NCBI RefSeq assembly: GCF_003605385.1
Contig: NZ_QYTV02000005.1
Coordinates: 254,996 to 318,995 of the forward strand
From: Siminovitchia acidinfaciens
GTDB taxonomy: Bacteria > Bacillota > Bacilli > Bacillales > Bacillaceae_C
Direction of reading: 5' to 3'
DNA length: 64,000 nucleotides
The position numbers were made by a program, and so were the translations under genes. Shown here one piece after another: positions 1 through 8,249 of this stretch (position 1 is the stretch's first letter; each line of letters begins with the position of its first letter). A model generated the notes under the pieces. It made no database searches. It was not told where the DNA came from and was given only the letters and a program-made list of their open reading frames with translations.

Positions 1-52
1 ACTTATAACTAAGAATCTTCCGTATATTTTTGATATACTCTTGAAAGTTCAT
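1..52 (-). CDS. N-terminus of gene downstream of phoH, probably pgpH/yqfF (partial)
   Basis: An ATG at 52 follows a strong Shine-Dalgarno (GGAGGAGAG, read on the minus strand) and opens a frame that runs off the window edge, giving 17 residues starting MNFQEYIKNI. In Bacillus the gene after phoH is yqfF (pgpH), a seven-helix HD-domain c-di-AMP phosphodiesterase, followed by ybeY. The identity rests on gene order only, because too little protein is visible to recognise the family. It is the next gene in the direction of phoH transcription, beyond the hairpin at the end of phoH. Confidence 0.4.
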   Translation of the reverse strand, partial: MNFQEYIKNIRKILSYK

Positions 53-151
53 TTCTCTCCTCCACCACCTTTTTACCGTAACAAAAGGATCCATATGTCA
101 AATATAGCAGGTCCTAGCAGTAATGACACTACAAACTTTGATAAAATTAAT

Positions 152-188
152 GAAACAACCCCTGAACTTATCGTCCTGGGGTTGTTTC
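152..188 (-). terminator. Hairpin overlapping the end of phoH
   Basis: A perfect 11-bp stem (GAAACAACCCC at 152-162 with its complement at 178-188) has a 15-nt loop and is followed on the minus strand by ATTAATTTT. The upstream arm lies inside the last codons of phoH (Glu-Thr-Thr-Pro) and the stop codon is in the loop. It looks like a moderate intrinsic terminator or processing hairpin between phoH and the next gene. Confidence 0.6.
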
Positions 189-1142
189 ATTTTGAGCATA
201 GGCTTTAATCACTTTACCAACAAGAGGGTGGCGGACAACGTCGCCTTCTTCAAAGTGGATAAAGGAAATTCCCGGTACTCCCTGCAATATGACTTCAGCA
301 GTCGCGAGCCCAGACTTTACTCCGGGAGGAAGGTCCACCTGGGTGGAGTCGCCTGTAATGACCATCTTCGATCCAAAGCCGAGCCTCGTCAAAAACATTT
401 TCATTTGAGCATGTGTCGTATTTTGAGCTTCATCCAAAATGACAAACGCATCATCAAGTGTTCGCCCCCTCATATAGGCGAGCGGTGCAATTTCAATCGT
501 TTCCCTTTCAATCAGCCTCTGGGTATGCTCCGCCCCTAGGACATCGTGGAGCGCATCATACAAAGGCCGGAGGTACGGATCCACTTTTTCCTTTAAATCA
601 CCTGGTAAAAACCCGAGGCTTTCCCCGGCTTCAACAGCGGGACGGGTTAGTATTATTTTATTTATTTTTCCACTTTTCAGTGCAGCTACAGCCATGACGA
701 CCGCAAGATAAGTTTTACCCGTGCCTGCCGGCCCAATACCAAACACAAGATCGCTTTTGCGGACTGCTTCAATGTAATGACGCTGCCCCAAAGTCTTAAC
801 CCGAATGACTTTTCCTTTCGCATTACGGGTGACTTCCTCCTCGTATAGCTCAGAGAAGTATTCTATCTTTCCTTGTTTTGCCATCTGGGCCGCGTAAACG
901 GTGTCCCGAAGTCCGATCCGGATTCCGCGCCTCATGACAATGATCAGCTGTTTGATTGTCTCTTCTGCAAGGGCGGCCGCTTCAGCAGGTCCTGCAACGC
1001 TCAACGCTTCTCCGCGAGTAACAATTTTGACACCAAATTCATTTTCCAATGTCTTTAAATTGCTATCACCATTACCAAAAAGAATAGGAGCTTCATCATC
1101 GTTGTCCAGCTGTATTTTTTTTGTTATGAATTCATCTGTCAT
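168..1142 (-). CDS. phoH: PhoH family ATPase
   Basis: This is a 324-residue cytoplasmic P-loop ATPase of the PhoH family, thought to act in RNA metabolism together with YbeY and Era, its usual neighbours. The N-terminal part (about 15-75) looks like the KH-type nucleic-acid-binding segment of the family. Walker A GPAGTGKT is at 137-144 and the Walker B-like VILDEAQN at about 234-241, so the ATPase core is intact. Length matches Bacillus PhoH. The ATG at 1142 is preceded by AAGGAG, which overlaps the end of yqfD, so the two genes are tightly coupled. No phosphate-regulation site was seen. Confidence 0.95.
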   Translation of the reverse strand: MTDEFITKKIQLDNDDEAPILFGNGDSNLKTLENEFGVKIVTRGEALSVAGPAEAAALAEETIKQLIIVMRRGIRIGLRDTVYAAQMAKQGKIEYFSELYEEEVTRNAKGKVIRVKTLGQRHYIEAVRKSDLVFGIGPAGTGKTYLAVVMAVAALKSGKINKIILTRPAVEAGESLGFLPGDLKEKVDPYLRPLYDALHDVLGAEHTQRLIERETIEIAPLAYMRGRTLDDAFVILDEAQNTTHAQMKMFLTRLGFGSKMVITGDSTQVDLPPGVKSGLATAEVILQGVPGISFIHFEEGDVVRHPLVGKVIKAYAQNETTPGR

Positions 1143-1144
1143 TT

Positions 1145-2332
1145 TTAATCTCCTTGAGTGATCGGTTTCTCTAATGCAATATTTTCTATCACTTGGAAAT
1201 ACATTGTCAGCTTTACTTTACCATTCTCCACTTCTTCATGCAAAATAATCTCATCATCTATACGTGCATCCTCGGGAATATTTTTAATCAGATCTCTTCG
1301 CGCCAGCTCTTTCGCCGCTTCAGCTGCTTCTTTTTCGGTAAGAGAACGGTTATATTCTTCCGTCGCTCGGACTGTTTTCTCAATATAAGCTACAGGAAGT
1401 TCTTTTCCTAGAAAACGAACTGGATGAACGTCGGCCTCCACTTCATATGTGTCAAATCCTGCCTTGCCGAATCCCCAAACCGGCACCGAAAAAGAGCCGA
1501 ACCTCAATAGATGTGTTCTTTTTTCTTCACCATTAAATATTTGAAAGGTTGACTGCAGCGGGAACTCAGCGTTCGTTTCGTACCATGTTTTACCCCAAAC
1601 CTCTCCACGTGCAGAAATTATTTTTGTTTCATTTTCATTGCCTATTGTACCTGAAACAAGTATCTGACCCTTTTCCACAAATTGATTCACTTTAACAAGC
1701 GGTTTTCCTTTTTCCACAAACATTTTTTCAACAACCGCTTTTTTGGCTGCTACAAGATGACCTGGTGACCGCCCTTCCTGTTTTTTAGGCTCCGTTTTTT
1801 CCACGACTTGGAAATGAAAGGTTGTCCCTTTTAACTCCACTCCGATCCATGTAATATTATCAACGCGGTCCGTCAATCCACGTTGAATCTTTTCAAGATC
1901 CTGATTTAAAAAGTGGGAGGTGCCAACCCGGACACCCAGCTTTGTCAGCTCTTTCCTGATTTTATGCTCGGTTTCGGGGTTGGCCCCTTTGATTTCAATC
2001 CCCCAAGTAATATTTGAAAGCATTGTGATTAATATTAAAAACAACACCATTCCACCTAGAAATCCACTGTTTTTAAACAATCTTTTCCATAGAAAAGGGG
2101 CCCCCTCACCGCGAATGAACGAAATTCGGCATTCAAAACGACGGGCAGCTTTCCTCAACTTATGTATATCTTGAAGTGAAATATAAAAAAGAATGGCATC
2201 CGACTTGAGACGATTCACTTTCCATACCGCAATGCCGGCCCTCGTCATTTTGTTTAGCAGGAGCTCCAATCCTTGTCCATCCACCTTAACCAATACCCGG
2301 CCCGATAGAAAGGTCATCCAACGGTTCTTCAT
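1145..2332 (-). CDS. yqfD: Sporulation protein YqfD
   Basis: A 395-residue membrane protein matching YqfD (SpoIV-like family), which with YqfC is part of the mother-cell sporulation programme in Bacillus. The visible layout is a basic N-terminal cytoplasmic region of about 90 residues, one transmembrane helix at about 90-112, and a large extracytoplasmic domain ending in a charged tail. I chose the ATG at 2332 (MKNRW..) because AGGAGTG lies 6 nt upstream and B. subtilis YqfD starts the same way; a GTG three codons earlier overlaps that Shine-Dalgarno. Its stop codon lies in the phoH ribosome binding site. The biochemical role is unknown. Confidence 0.92.
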   Translation of the reverse strand: MKNRWMTFLSGRVLVKVDGQGLELLLNKMTRAGIAVWKVNRLKSDAILFYISLQDIHKLRKAARRFECRISFIRGEGAPFLWKRLFKNSGFLGGMVLFLILITMLSNITWGIEIKGANPETEHKIRKELTKLGVRVGTSHFLNQDLEKIQRGLTDRVDNITWIGVELKGTTFHFQVVEKTEPKKQEGRSPGHLVAAKKAVVEKMFVEKGKPLVKVNQFVEKGQILVSGTIGNENETKIISARGEVWGKTWYETNAEFPLQSTFQIFNGEEKRTHLLRFGSFSVPVWGFGKAGFDTYEVEADVHPVRFLGKELPVAYIEKTVRATEEYNRSLTEKEAAEAAKELARRDLIKNIPEDARIDDEIILHEEVENGKVKLTMYFQVIENIALEKPITQGD

Positions 2333-2343
2333 TTGTGCCACTC

Positions 2344-2628
2344 CTATTCTTTCAAATACAAAACTTCGTTTATTTTACCTTCCAGCAATATTTCTTCCGG
2401 CAGTATTGTTTTGATTACGAAGGATTTCCCTTTTATTAAAAGCTGTCCCTGCTTTAGAAGCAGCCTCAGCTCCTGATCGGAAAAAGCAAGGAGGCCCTTA
2501 TGATTCTCGATATAAATGTGCAATTGGCCGACGATTGTTACACGCGGGAGGTCCATCATTACATCGGGCGGCAGTTCCATTTTTTCTGTAGCCCATTTGC
2601 GAAATCGGTGTGTCCATTTTTTCGCCAT
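2344..2628 (-). CDS. yqfC: Sporulation protein YqfC
   Basis: A 94-residue basic protein of the YqfC/YabP family, small proteins made under sigma-E in the mother cell. It starts with a Lys/Arg-rich stretch (MAKKWTHRFRKW) and has the family's central strand-rich region (PRVTIVGQLHIYIENHKG at about 28-45). It lies directly upstream of yqfD, 11 nt away, as in B. subtilis. Its ribosome binding site (AAAGGGGG) sits in the 3' arm of a strong hairpin at 2636-2675, which could limit translation of read-through mRNA from the sigma-W operon. No catalytic residues are evident. Confidence 0.9.
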   Translation of the reverse strand: MAKKWTHRFRKWATEKMELPPDVMMDLPRVTIVGQLHIYIENHKGLLAFSDQELRLLLKQGQLLIKGKSFVIKTILPEEILLEGKINEVLYLKE

Positions 2629-2635
2629 GAAAAAG

Positions 2636-2675
2636 AACCCCCTTTCATCTCATATGTATGAGTTGAAAGGGGGTT
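2636..2675 (-). terminator. Terminator-like hairpin that also contains the yqfC Shine-Dalgarno
   Basis: The arms 2636-2647 and 2664-2675 pair perfectly over 12 bp (AACCCCCTTTCA with TGAAAGGGGGTT), and an inner 6-bp stem (49-54 with 57-62 of the same block) extends the hairpin. On the minus strand the 3' arm is followed by CTTTTTC and then the yqfC ATG. The hairpin can end the yqeZ-floA-yqfB transcript. Because the 3' arm is also the yqfC Shine-Dalgarno, read-through mRNA would have that site base-paired. Confidence 0.75.
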
Positions 2676-2692
2676 TCATCACTCTATTTTTC

Positions 2693-3181
2693 TTAGCGGC
2701 CGTATCTTCTTTTAGCTCTTGGCGGTCCAAGGACCTCTGACATGATAATGCCTTTGACAATATCGTCTTTTTGAAAAAAAGATTCCATTTGTGGATCTGC
2801 CGCTTTTAACTTTTTAACAGCTTCCGCTTTTTGTTGAAATTCACGAGCTTTTTTTTCATAAACTGCTGCTTCTCTTTGAAGCTCCTCGATTTTACTTTCG
2901 GATTCAGCCTTTTTTTCCTCAAGCTGCGGCTGCATTTGAGAAAGCAATATTTCTGCAGCTTCTCTCAGACTCCTAGGACGTTCCGTCTGAACAGGATTTG
3001 GCTTTTCCAGGGATGGCCTATCTACAGGAGGCATCCAGCTCTCCCCCTGCCTAGATTGAGTTGGCCGGTTATTCGGTTTTGTGGGCTGTTCGCGATTGGC
3101 AGCCCGTTTCTTTTGTTCACTAGCCCTGTTTACGAAAAAGCTGATCAGGGCTATGATAATGATCGGTAAAAACTGTTCCAA
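2693..3181 (-). CDS. yqfB: YqfB-like membrane-anchored coiled-coil protein
   Basis: A 162-residue protein with an N-terminal hydrophobic anchor (about 4-17), a Pro/Gln/Arg-rich linker (about 30-65), a long charged coiled coil (about 68-127), and a C-terminal segment DDIVKGIIMSEVLGPPRAK (139-157). It is third in the order yqeZ-floA-yqfB, the sigma-W-controlled operon of B. subtilis; I give the name by position and general features. The cell location is probably the inner face of the membrane near flotillin. It starts at TTG (3181) with AAAGGGGGT 7 nt upstream. Its function is unknown. A repeat element of about 280 bp separates it from floA. Confidence 0.72.
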   Translation of the reverse strand: MEQFLPIIIIALISFFVNRASEQKKRAANREQPTKPNNRPTQSRQGESWMPPVDRPSLEKPNPVQTERPRSLREAAEILLSQMQPQLEEKKAESESKIEELQREAAVYEKKAREFQQKAEAVKKLKAADPQMESFFQKDDIVKGIIMSEVLGPPRAKRRYGR

Positions 3182-3202
3182 AGGAGTTACCCCCTTTCAT
3201 TT

Positions 3203-3478
3203 AAGAAGAGCGTAAGTGCCCGCTTAGTCCTGACAAGCACAAGACTATTCCCGAGGAGGCAGGCATTCAGCCAAGCGGCTGACTTCAATAACATCTTGAA
3301 AATCCTCTTCGAGTAAGCTTCTTGCAGCTTTGCTATGGTCAGACCATCCTCGATGCTACGCCGCTGCACTTTCTTCCTTGTGGGCTTGTGACCTCGAGGG
3401 GCTGGGAGTAAAAGGCAGGCTCAATCAGCGACTTCCTTCCGTTTTGCCTGCACTGGCACCCCCTGTGCGTCGCCGAAA
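3203..3478. repeat. Mosaic intergenic repeat, copy A (near full length)
   Basis: This copy fills the floA-yqfB gap. It begins with a GCGTAAGTGCCCGC..CCTGACAAGCACAAGAC head, contains a CAGCCAAGCGGCTGACTTCAAT block, a GGCTTGTGACCTCGAGGGG core and ends CTGCACTGG..TGTGCGTCGCC. The same modules occur in opposite orientation in copies C and H. Short open frames inside it have no ribosome binding sites and are not genes. Confidence 0.75.
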
Positions 3479-3531
3479 AGTTAATTGTCCACTATCCGCA
3501 TTTACACTTTACGCATTTTATTTATTGAAAA

Positions 3532-4527
3532 TTACTCCGGCTTTTTGTCATCCTTCGGTCTCGTCATTCTCCCGATGGAATCACGCATATCTGTATCCGC
3601 ATCAATGTTGCGAAGCGATAAATAATCCATTACTCCAAGATTGCCTGATTTGAGGGCTTCTGACATGGCCAGCGGCACTTCTGCCTCTGCCTCGACCACT
3701 TTTGCTCTCATCTCTTCAACGCGAGCCTTCATTTCCTGCTCATTCGCAACAGCCATTGCCCTTCTTTCCTCGGCTTTGGCTTGAGCAATTTTTTTGTCTG
3801 CCTCGGCCTGGTCCGTCTGCAACTGGGCACCAATGTTTTTACCTATATCAACGTCGGCAATATCAATGGAAAGAATCTCAAACGCCGTACCTGCATCAAG
3901 GCCTTTTGCTAAAACGGTCCGGGAAATCATATCAGGGTTTTCAAGTACCTTTTTATGATTATCGCTAGAACCGATTGTAGAAACGACCCCTTCACCGACA
4001 CGGGCGATTACAGTCTCTTCTCCTGCACCCCCGACGAGTCTGTCAATGTTCGCACGAACTGTAATCCTGGCTTTAGCCTTTACCTCAATACCGTCCATTG
4101 CAACACCCGCAATGAAAGGTGTCTCAATAACCTTAGGGTTAACACTCATTTGAACAGCTTCTAAAACATCACGACCTGCAAGATCGATAGCTGCAGCTCG
4201 TTCGAATGTCAACTCAATATTCGCGCGTTGAGCCGCAATCAGCGCATTGACCACTCGGTCCACGTTACCGCCCGCCAAATAGTGGCTCTCAAGCTGATTT
4301 GTTGCCACAGGAAGCCCTGCTTTGTGGGCTTTAATCAGCGGTTCTACGACGCGCCTTGGAATGACCCTTCTTAATCTCATCCCAATCAAAGTGAAAATAC
4401 CGACTTTTACTCCAGCGGCCAACGCGGAAATCCACAGGCCAATCGGAACAAAGGTGATTAAAACAGAAACAACAATAATCGCTATGACAATTATGACCAA
4501 TAAGAATAGTGTCTCAGCACCAAGCAT
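3532..4527 (-). CDS. floA: Flotillin-like protein FloA
   Basis: A 331-residue membrane scaffold of the YqfA/FloA family, organising functional membrane microdomains. Residues about 5-50 hold the hydrophobic membrane-associated segment, followed by a PHB/SPFH-like domain (about 60-220) and the Ala/Glu/Lys-rich region with EA-type heptads (about 225-285) used for oligomerisation. The length equals B. subtilis FloA. The ATG at 4527 has GAGGAGG upstream. It lies 23 nt after yqeZ, the NfeD-type partner, forming the conserved pair. Both are expected to be driven by the sigma-W-type promoter at 5893-5918. Confidence 0.96.
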   Translation of the reverse strand: MLGAETLFLLVIIVIAIIVVSVLITFVPIGLWISALAAGVKVGIFTLIGMRLRRVIPRRVVEPLIKAHKAGLPVATNQLESHYLAGGNVDRVVNALIAAQRANIELTFERAAAIDLAGRDVLEAVQMSVNPKVIETPFIAGVAMDGIEVKAKARITVRANIDRLVGGAGEETVIARVGEGVVSTIGSSDNHKKVLENPDMISRTVLAKGLDAGTAFEILSIDIADVDIGKNIGAQLQTDQAEADKKIAQAKAEERRAMAVANEQEMKARVEEMRAKVVEAEAEVPLAMSEALKSGNLGVMDYLSLRNIDADTDMRDSIGRMTRPKDDKKPE

Positions 4528-4550
4528 TCCTTTTCCTCCTCATCATTACA

Positions 4551-5855
4551 TTAAACAGGCCGAACGACAATGCGTGACCCCTCTACCTTTACTACTTTAA
4601 CAGTTGTATTGTTTTCAATAAAGCTGCCTTCCGCAACTACGTCCAGACGTTCATCATCAACCTTGATAGTTCCGGATGGTCTTAACGGCGTGACTGTCAC
4701 TCCCTCACGCCCGATCAACTCCAACCTGTTTACGTTTGAAACATAGCCGCTTTCCGTATTCGTCGAGTCAGTCAATATGAACTTCCTGAATATATTCACT
4801 CTTTTACCAAACACCTTTAACATGATTATTATTAATATAAACGCAAGGAGCAAAGCAGTTACAATGGACATTCCCATTTGGACGACATTTTCTCCTGCCA
4901 AAAACATGCTGCCGATGACTGCAACTGTTCCAAGAATACCTAATATTCCACCCGCGACAAAGATTTCAGCTGCAATCAGAATGAGTCCGACAACAAATAG
5001 AAGAATAGCTTCATAACCGGCGAACCCAGCAACATAATGGCCGTAAAAGAATAGCAGTAAAGCGGAAAGACCCATCCCGCCCGGCAAACCAAAGCCCGGC
5101 GTATACAATTCAAGTACAAGTCCGAGGCTTGCTATTGTCAACAGTATCGGGACGACAACCGGATTGGTGATCAGCCTAGCAAGAGACTCGGCAAAGGAAG
5201 GCTCAACCGAATGAATCTTGGCATCCGTCATTCCAGCAGCTTTGAGAAGTTCATCAATGTTGTTGACAGTAGCTTCGGAATATCCCACTTTAAGTGCTTG
5301 ATCAGCTTCAAGTGTCAAGAGCTTTCCATTTTCTTTCAAGTCCGGAAGGTCAACCTTCTTACTTGCCATCGCTTTGGCAATTTGCGGGTCGCGCCCGCTT
5401 TTTTTTGCTGCAGCTTCCATGGCTGCAAGCCACATACTCTCTGCTTTTTCACCAGCGGTATTGCCTTGCTGATCAATGACCGCAGCAGCCCCCATGACAG
5501 CATTTGGCGTCATATAGATTTCATCTGTATGCAAAGCTATATAAGAGCCTGCCGAGATGGCCCATGAATTGACAAATGTGACCGTTTTCACATCCGTTTT
5601 GGCTATCCTGTTTCCAATATCCCGCGCAGCGTCGACAGCTCCTCCCGGAGTGTTCATATCAAAAACGATCATATCCGCTTTTTCTTTTTCTGCAGTACTG
5701 ATCGCCCTGTCCAAGAACGCGTTCAAGCCTTTTTCGACATCATCCTTTATTGGAATGACATATACATTATTTTCTTTCCCTTCAGCCTGAACAGGTAGAA
5801 ATGATATAACCCCCGCTAAAATAAGAAAAACAGAAGCTAGAATCCTCTTCAACAA
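4551..5855 (-). CDS. yqeZ: NfeD-family membrane-bound ClpP-class serine protease (YqeZ)
   Basis: A 434-residue NfeD1b-type protein: signal peptide (1-24), a ClpP/SppA-like protease domain (about 30-220) with FDMNTPGG at 65-72 and the nucleophile motif SAGSY at 101-105 (Ser101 the likely nucleophile), then four or five transmembrane helices (about 230-350) and a C-terminal OB-fold NfeD domain (about 370-434). It is paired with flotillin, as in most bacteria, and probably processes or stabilises membrane proteins during envelope stress. It starts at TTG (5855) behind AGGGAGGGG. A consensus sigma-W promoter lies just upstream. Confidence 0.94.
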   Translation of the reverse strand: MLKRILASVFLILAGVISFLPVQAEGKENNVYVIPIKDDVEKGLNAFLDRAISTAEKEKADMIVFDMNTPGGAVDAARDIGNRIAKTDVKTVTFVNSWAISAGSYIALHTDEIYMTPNAVMGAAAVIDQQGNTAGEKAESMWLAAMEAAAKKSGRDPQIAKAMASKKVDLPDLKENGKLLTLEADQALKVGYSEATVNNIDELLKAAGMTDAKIHSVEPSFAESLARLITNPVVVPILLTIASLGLVLELYTPGFGLPGGMGLSALLLFFYGHYVAGFAGYEAILLFVVGLILIAAEIFVAGGILGILGTVAVIGSMFLAGENVVQMGMSIVTALLLAFILIIIMLKVFGKRVNIFRKFILTDSTNTESGYVSNVNRLELIGREGVTVTPLRPSGTIKVDDERLDVVAEGSFIENNTTVKVVKVEGSRIVVRPV

Positions 5856-5892
5856 TATCCCCTCCCTTCATAAAAAACCCGTCATTAAACAT

Positions 5893-5918
5893 TACGGAAC
5901 GCAAGGGAAAAAGTTTCA
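5893..5918 (-). promoter_or_regulatory. Sigma-W (ECF) promoter of yqeZ-floA-yqfB
   Basis: Read on the minus strand, TGAAAC (5913-5918) is separated by exactly 16 nt from CGTA (5893-5896). This is the sigma-W consensus, and the orthologous yqeZ operon of B. subtilis is in the sigma-W regulon. It lies about 40 nt upstream of the yqeZ start. Confidence 0.87.
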
Positions 5919-5995
5919 TGTTTCTGCTTCTATTATACCTTAAATCCCAAAAGGAATTTAAATATATTATTTATGTAACACAGGGGTCTAACAAC

Positions 5996-6025
5996 AAAGC
6001 CGGAAAGCATATGCTTTCCGGCTTT
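5996..6025 (-). terminator. Terminator of rpsU-yqeY
   Basis: A perfect 15-bp palindrome (AAAGCCGGAAAGCAT and its complement, 5996-6025) lies 10 nt after the yqeY stop and is followed on the minus strand by GTTGTTAG. It closes the rpsU-yqeY unit ahead of the sigma-W promoter. Confidence 0.8.
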
Positions 6026-6034
6026 GTTTCCTGT

Positions 6035-6481
6035 TTATGACAGATGCCGTTGAACAAGCTTACTGACAAGTGTTCCGTCCGCTTTGCCCTTTACTTTAGG
6101 CATTAGAGCGCCCATTACTTTGCCCATATCAGCCTTCGTTGATGCGCCTGTATCAGCAATTGCTTTACGAACAAGTTCTTCCACTTCATCATCAGACAGT
6201 TGTTCCGGCATATAATAACTTATAATACTAAGTTCTTCTCTAACTTTCTGAGCGAGATCTTCTCGGCCAGCTTTTTCAAATTCATGGAGGGAGTCTTTAC
6301 GCTGCTTCACTTCGCGAGAAAGGACTGTCAACTCTTCATCTTCTGATAATTGCTTATTACCCTGTTTGATTGCTTCATTTTGCAATGCAGCTTTGAGCAT
6401 GCGAATGACAGAGAGCTTTTCTTTCTCTTTGCTTTTCATTGCCTGCTTCATATCCTCGTTCAAACGATCAAGAAGATTCAT
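6035..6481 (-). CDS. yqeY: GatB/YqeY domain protein
   Basis: A 148-residue all-helical protein with the YqeY fold, related to the tRNA-binding tail of GatB. Lys/Glu-rich helices fill the N-terminal half, and the C-terminal half holds the family's [20 protein letters not shown] segment and the glycine/lysine motif [20 protein letters not shown] (about 117-136). Its exact role is not established; a link to amidated tRNA or translation is inferred from the fold and from the pairing with rpsU. The ATG at 6481 has GAGGGTGG upstream, just 12 nt after rpsU. Confidence 0.93.
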   Translation of the reverse strand: MNLLDRLNEDMKQAMKSKEKEKLSVIRMLKAALQNEAIKQGNKQLSEDEELTVLSREVKQRKDSLHEFEKAGREDLAQKVREELSIISYYMPEQLSDDEVEELVRKAIADTGASTKADMGKVMGALMPKVKGKADGTLVSKLVQRHLS

Positions 6482-6493
6482 TGGTCCACCCTC

Positions 6494-6667
6494 TTAAAAT
6501 TTACGTTTTCTTGCGGCTTCAGATTTTTTCTTACGCTTAACGCTTGGTTTTTCATAAAACTCGCGTTTTCTAGCTTCTTGTAGAGTCCCTGTTTTAGAAA
6601 CAGTACGCTTAAAACGGCGAAGAGCGTCCTCAAGAGATTCATTTTTGCGAACTACTGTTTTTGACAT
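6494..6667 (-). CDS. rpsU: 30S ribosomal protein S21
   Basis: A 57-residue, strongly basic protein starting [20 protein letters not shown] and ending in [12 protein letters not shown], the normal size and sequence of bS21, which sits near the 3' end of 16S rRNA on the small subunit platform. ATG at 6667 is preceded by GGAGGGAGGGAAAG. It is first in an rpsU-yqeY operon with a near-consensus sigma-A promoter at 6739-6767. Confidence 0.97.
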   Translation of the reverse strand: MSKTVVRKNESLEDALRRFKRTVSKTGTLQEARKREFYEKPSVKRKKKSEAARKRKF

Positions 6668-6738
6668 CTAACTTTCCCTCCCTCCGAACATAGCGATCAC
6701 AATTACATGCCAATGGATCGAAATCCATGTACTTAGCA

Positions 6739-6767
6739 ATTATATTATAACAATTATTTCTGGTCAA
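6739..6767 (-). promoter_or_regulatory. Sigma-A promoter of rpsU-yqeY
   Basis: On the minus strand TTGACC (6762-6767) is followed after 17 nt by TATAAT (6739-6744). A second overlapping TATAAT at 6744-6749 has only 12 nt spacing and is less likely. The promoter lies about 70 nt upstream of rpsU. Confidence 0.75.
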
Positions 6768-6842
6768 TGGATTGAACGGAGTAATTGGATTTTCTTGCAT
6801 GTCCGAGAGTTTGAGCCCATATCATTCAATAGGGGTGAGGAC

Positions 6843-7778
6843 ATGCTCTACATTTTTTTATTTTTTTTATTGGCTGTATGCTTCTTGCTGGGCATGACTT
6901 GGATGAGAATCGGGCTTTTCAATTTATCGGGAAGTGCGTTGGAACGCTGGCTTCGGAATGTGACAAACACGCCGCTGAAAAGCATGTTCGCAGGAATTTT
7001 TATGACAGTTATCCTTCAGAGCAGCTCGGCGGTGACAGTCATTGCCGTCGGACTCGTATCAGCAAGAATACTGACTTTCCCTCAGACAATCGGAATTATA
7101 CTGGGAACAAATATTGGGACTACCGTGACTTTGGAAATCCTTTCTTTTGACTTATCAGTTGTCATTATTCCCCTTTTAACAGCGGGGGCAATCTGCCTCT
7201 TCTTTCGAAGCGCCAAAGTTAAAAGCACCGGCTTTATTTTTATGGGGATCGGCATAATCTTTGCTGCCATGAACGGCTTCGGATGGCTATCCAGTCCGCT
7301 GACCAGCGTTGACTATGTACATAATTTCATTGTACGAATGGAAAATAGTATGTTCTACGCTTTCTTGATAGGCGTACTGCTTACTGCTGTCATCCAGTCG
7401 AGCACGGTTGTTACCGGCATTGCCATGAGTTTTATCGGAACAGGCATCTTCAGTTTAGAAACTGGCATTCTCATCATGATGGGATCCAATATCGGGACTT
7501 GTTCCACAGCGCTTTTGGCGGGGATTGGAGCGGGGAACGAAGCACGGCTTACAGCATATGCCCATTTATGGCTGAATATTATCGGTGTCTTGGCTTTTTT
7601 ACCGTTCATATCCTTCTTGGCTGATTGGAGCATTGTTCTAACAGCAAATCCGGAAACTCAACTCGCACATGCAAGCGTCATATTCAATATCATTTGCTCG
7701 GCAGCAGTTCTGCCCTTTTCGCATCAGTTTGGGCGATTCATCATTAAGATGCATAAAAGAAGCCCTAGAATTCGATAG
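6843..7778 (+). CDS. yqeW: Na/Pi cotransporter family protein (YqeW)
   Basis: A 311-residue polytopic membrane protein of the NptA/PNaS family, with two inverted halves that each carry the QSS signature: QSSSA at 59-63 and QSST at 185-188. About eight hydrophobic segments are visible, and there is no C-terminal PhoU domain. It probably moves phosphate or another anion with sodium; the substrate is not shown by sequence. I chose the ATG at 6843 because GGGGTGAGG lies 2-9 nt upstream; an ATG 48 nt earlier has no ribosome binding site. It is transcribed divergently from rpsU. Confidence 0.9.
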   Translation: MLYIFLFFLLAVCFLLGMTWMRIGLFNLSGSALERWLRNVTNTPLKSMFAGIFMTVILQSSSAVTVIAVGLVSARILTFPQTIGIILGTNIGTTVTLEILSFDLSVVIIPLLTAGAICLFFRSAKVKSTGFIFMGIGIIFAAMNGFGWLSSPLTSVDYVHNFIVRMENSMFYAFLIGVLLTAVIQSSTVVTGIAMSFIGTGIFSLETGILIMMGSNIGTCSTALLAGIGAGNEARLTAYAHLWLNIIGVLAFLPFISFLADWSIVLTANPETQLAHASVIFNIICSAAVLPFSHQFGRFIIKMHKRSPRIR

Positions 7779-7795
7779 ATGCCATCTGAAAGTTT

Positions 7796-7990
7796 TAAGT
7801 TGAAGAACAAGTAGTTGTGAGATATCAACGGAAGCATGCAAAGTTGTTAGCCACATCATTTCTATTACTGCTAATTCCCACCGCAGGTAAGCTAGGTCCG
7901 CCTCGCCAAATAAAAAGGAAAAGCTTCTCCGAATAAGCATCTCACGATGGAAATGCGAAGCATTTTCGAGGAGTCGCCGCCTTCCACTGT
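7796..7990. repeat. Degenerate intergenic sequence, possible copy K of the mosaic repeat
   Basis: The gap of about 410 bp between yqeW and the terminator at 8192 contains AAAGTTGTTAGCC, CGCAGGTAAGC and a CGAAGCATTTTCGAGGAGTCG stretch that resemble pieces of the mosaic repeats. The similarity is weak. I see no gene here; short open frames lack ribosome binding sites. Confidence 0.3.
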
Positions 7991-8191
7991 AACTTTTAAA
8001 TCTCTATGTAGTGCCTCGGGCTAATGTTGATGAGCACACAATATTTAATTCAATTTATATAGCTATCGAGATATCAAATCTTTTTGCCACTTCGGTAAAT
8101 TAGCCCATCTTTGTGACTATCATATCTGGCTCACAAAAGTGGTAACAACCTAAAATTTCGATTAACCCTCAATTCAGATTTAATCTCAATT

Positions 8192-8229
8192 AGGCCATCC
8201 AGATAATCAACTGACTTTCTGGATGGCCT
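8192..8229. terminator. Bidirectional terminator between yqeW and the cstA operon
   Basis: An 11-bp stem (AGGCCATCCAG at 8192-8202, complement at 8219-8229) is followed by CATCTTTTCAT on the plus strand and ATTGAGATTAAAT on the minus strand. It lies about 20 nt after the small membrane protein gene and can serve both converging units. Confidence 0.7.
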
Positions 8230-8249
8230 CATCTTTTCATATTTGATTA

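Noticed and set aside
3187-3369. A 60-codon minus-strand frame between floA and yqfB
   Set aside because: It lies entirely in repeat copy A and overlaps the upstream side of yqfB; no Shine-Dalgarno.
7638-7940. A 100-codon minus-strand frame at the end of yqeW
   Set aside because: Half of it is antisense to yqeW and the rest is repeat-like intergenic DNA, with no start signals.
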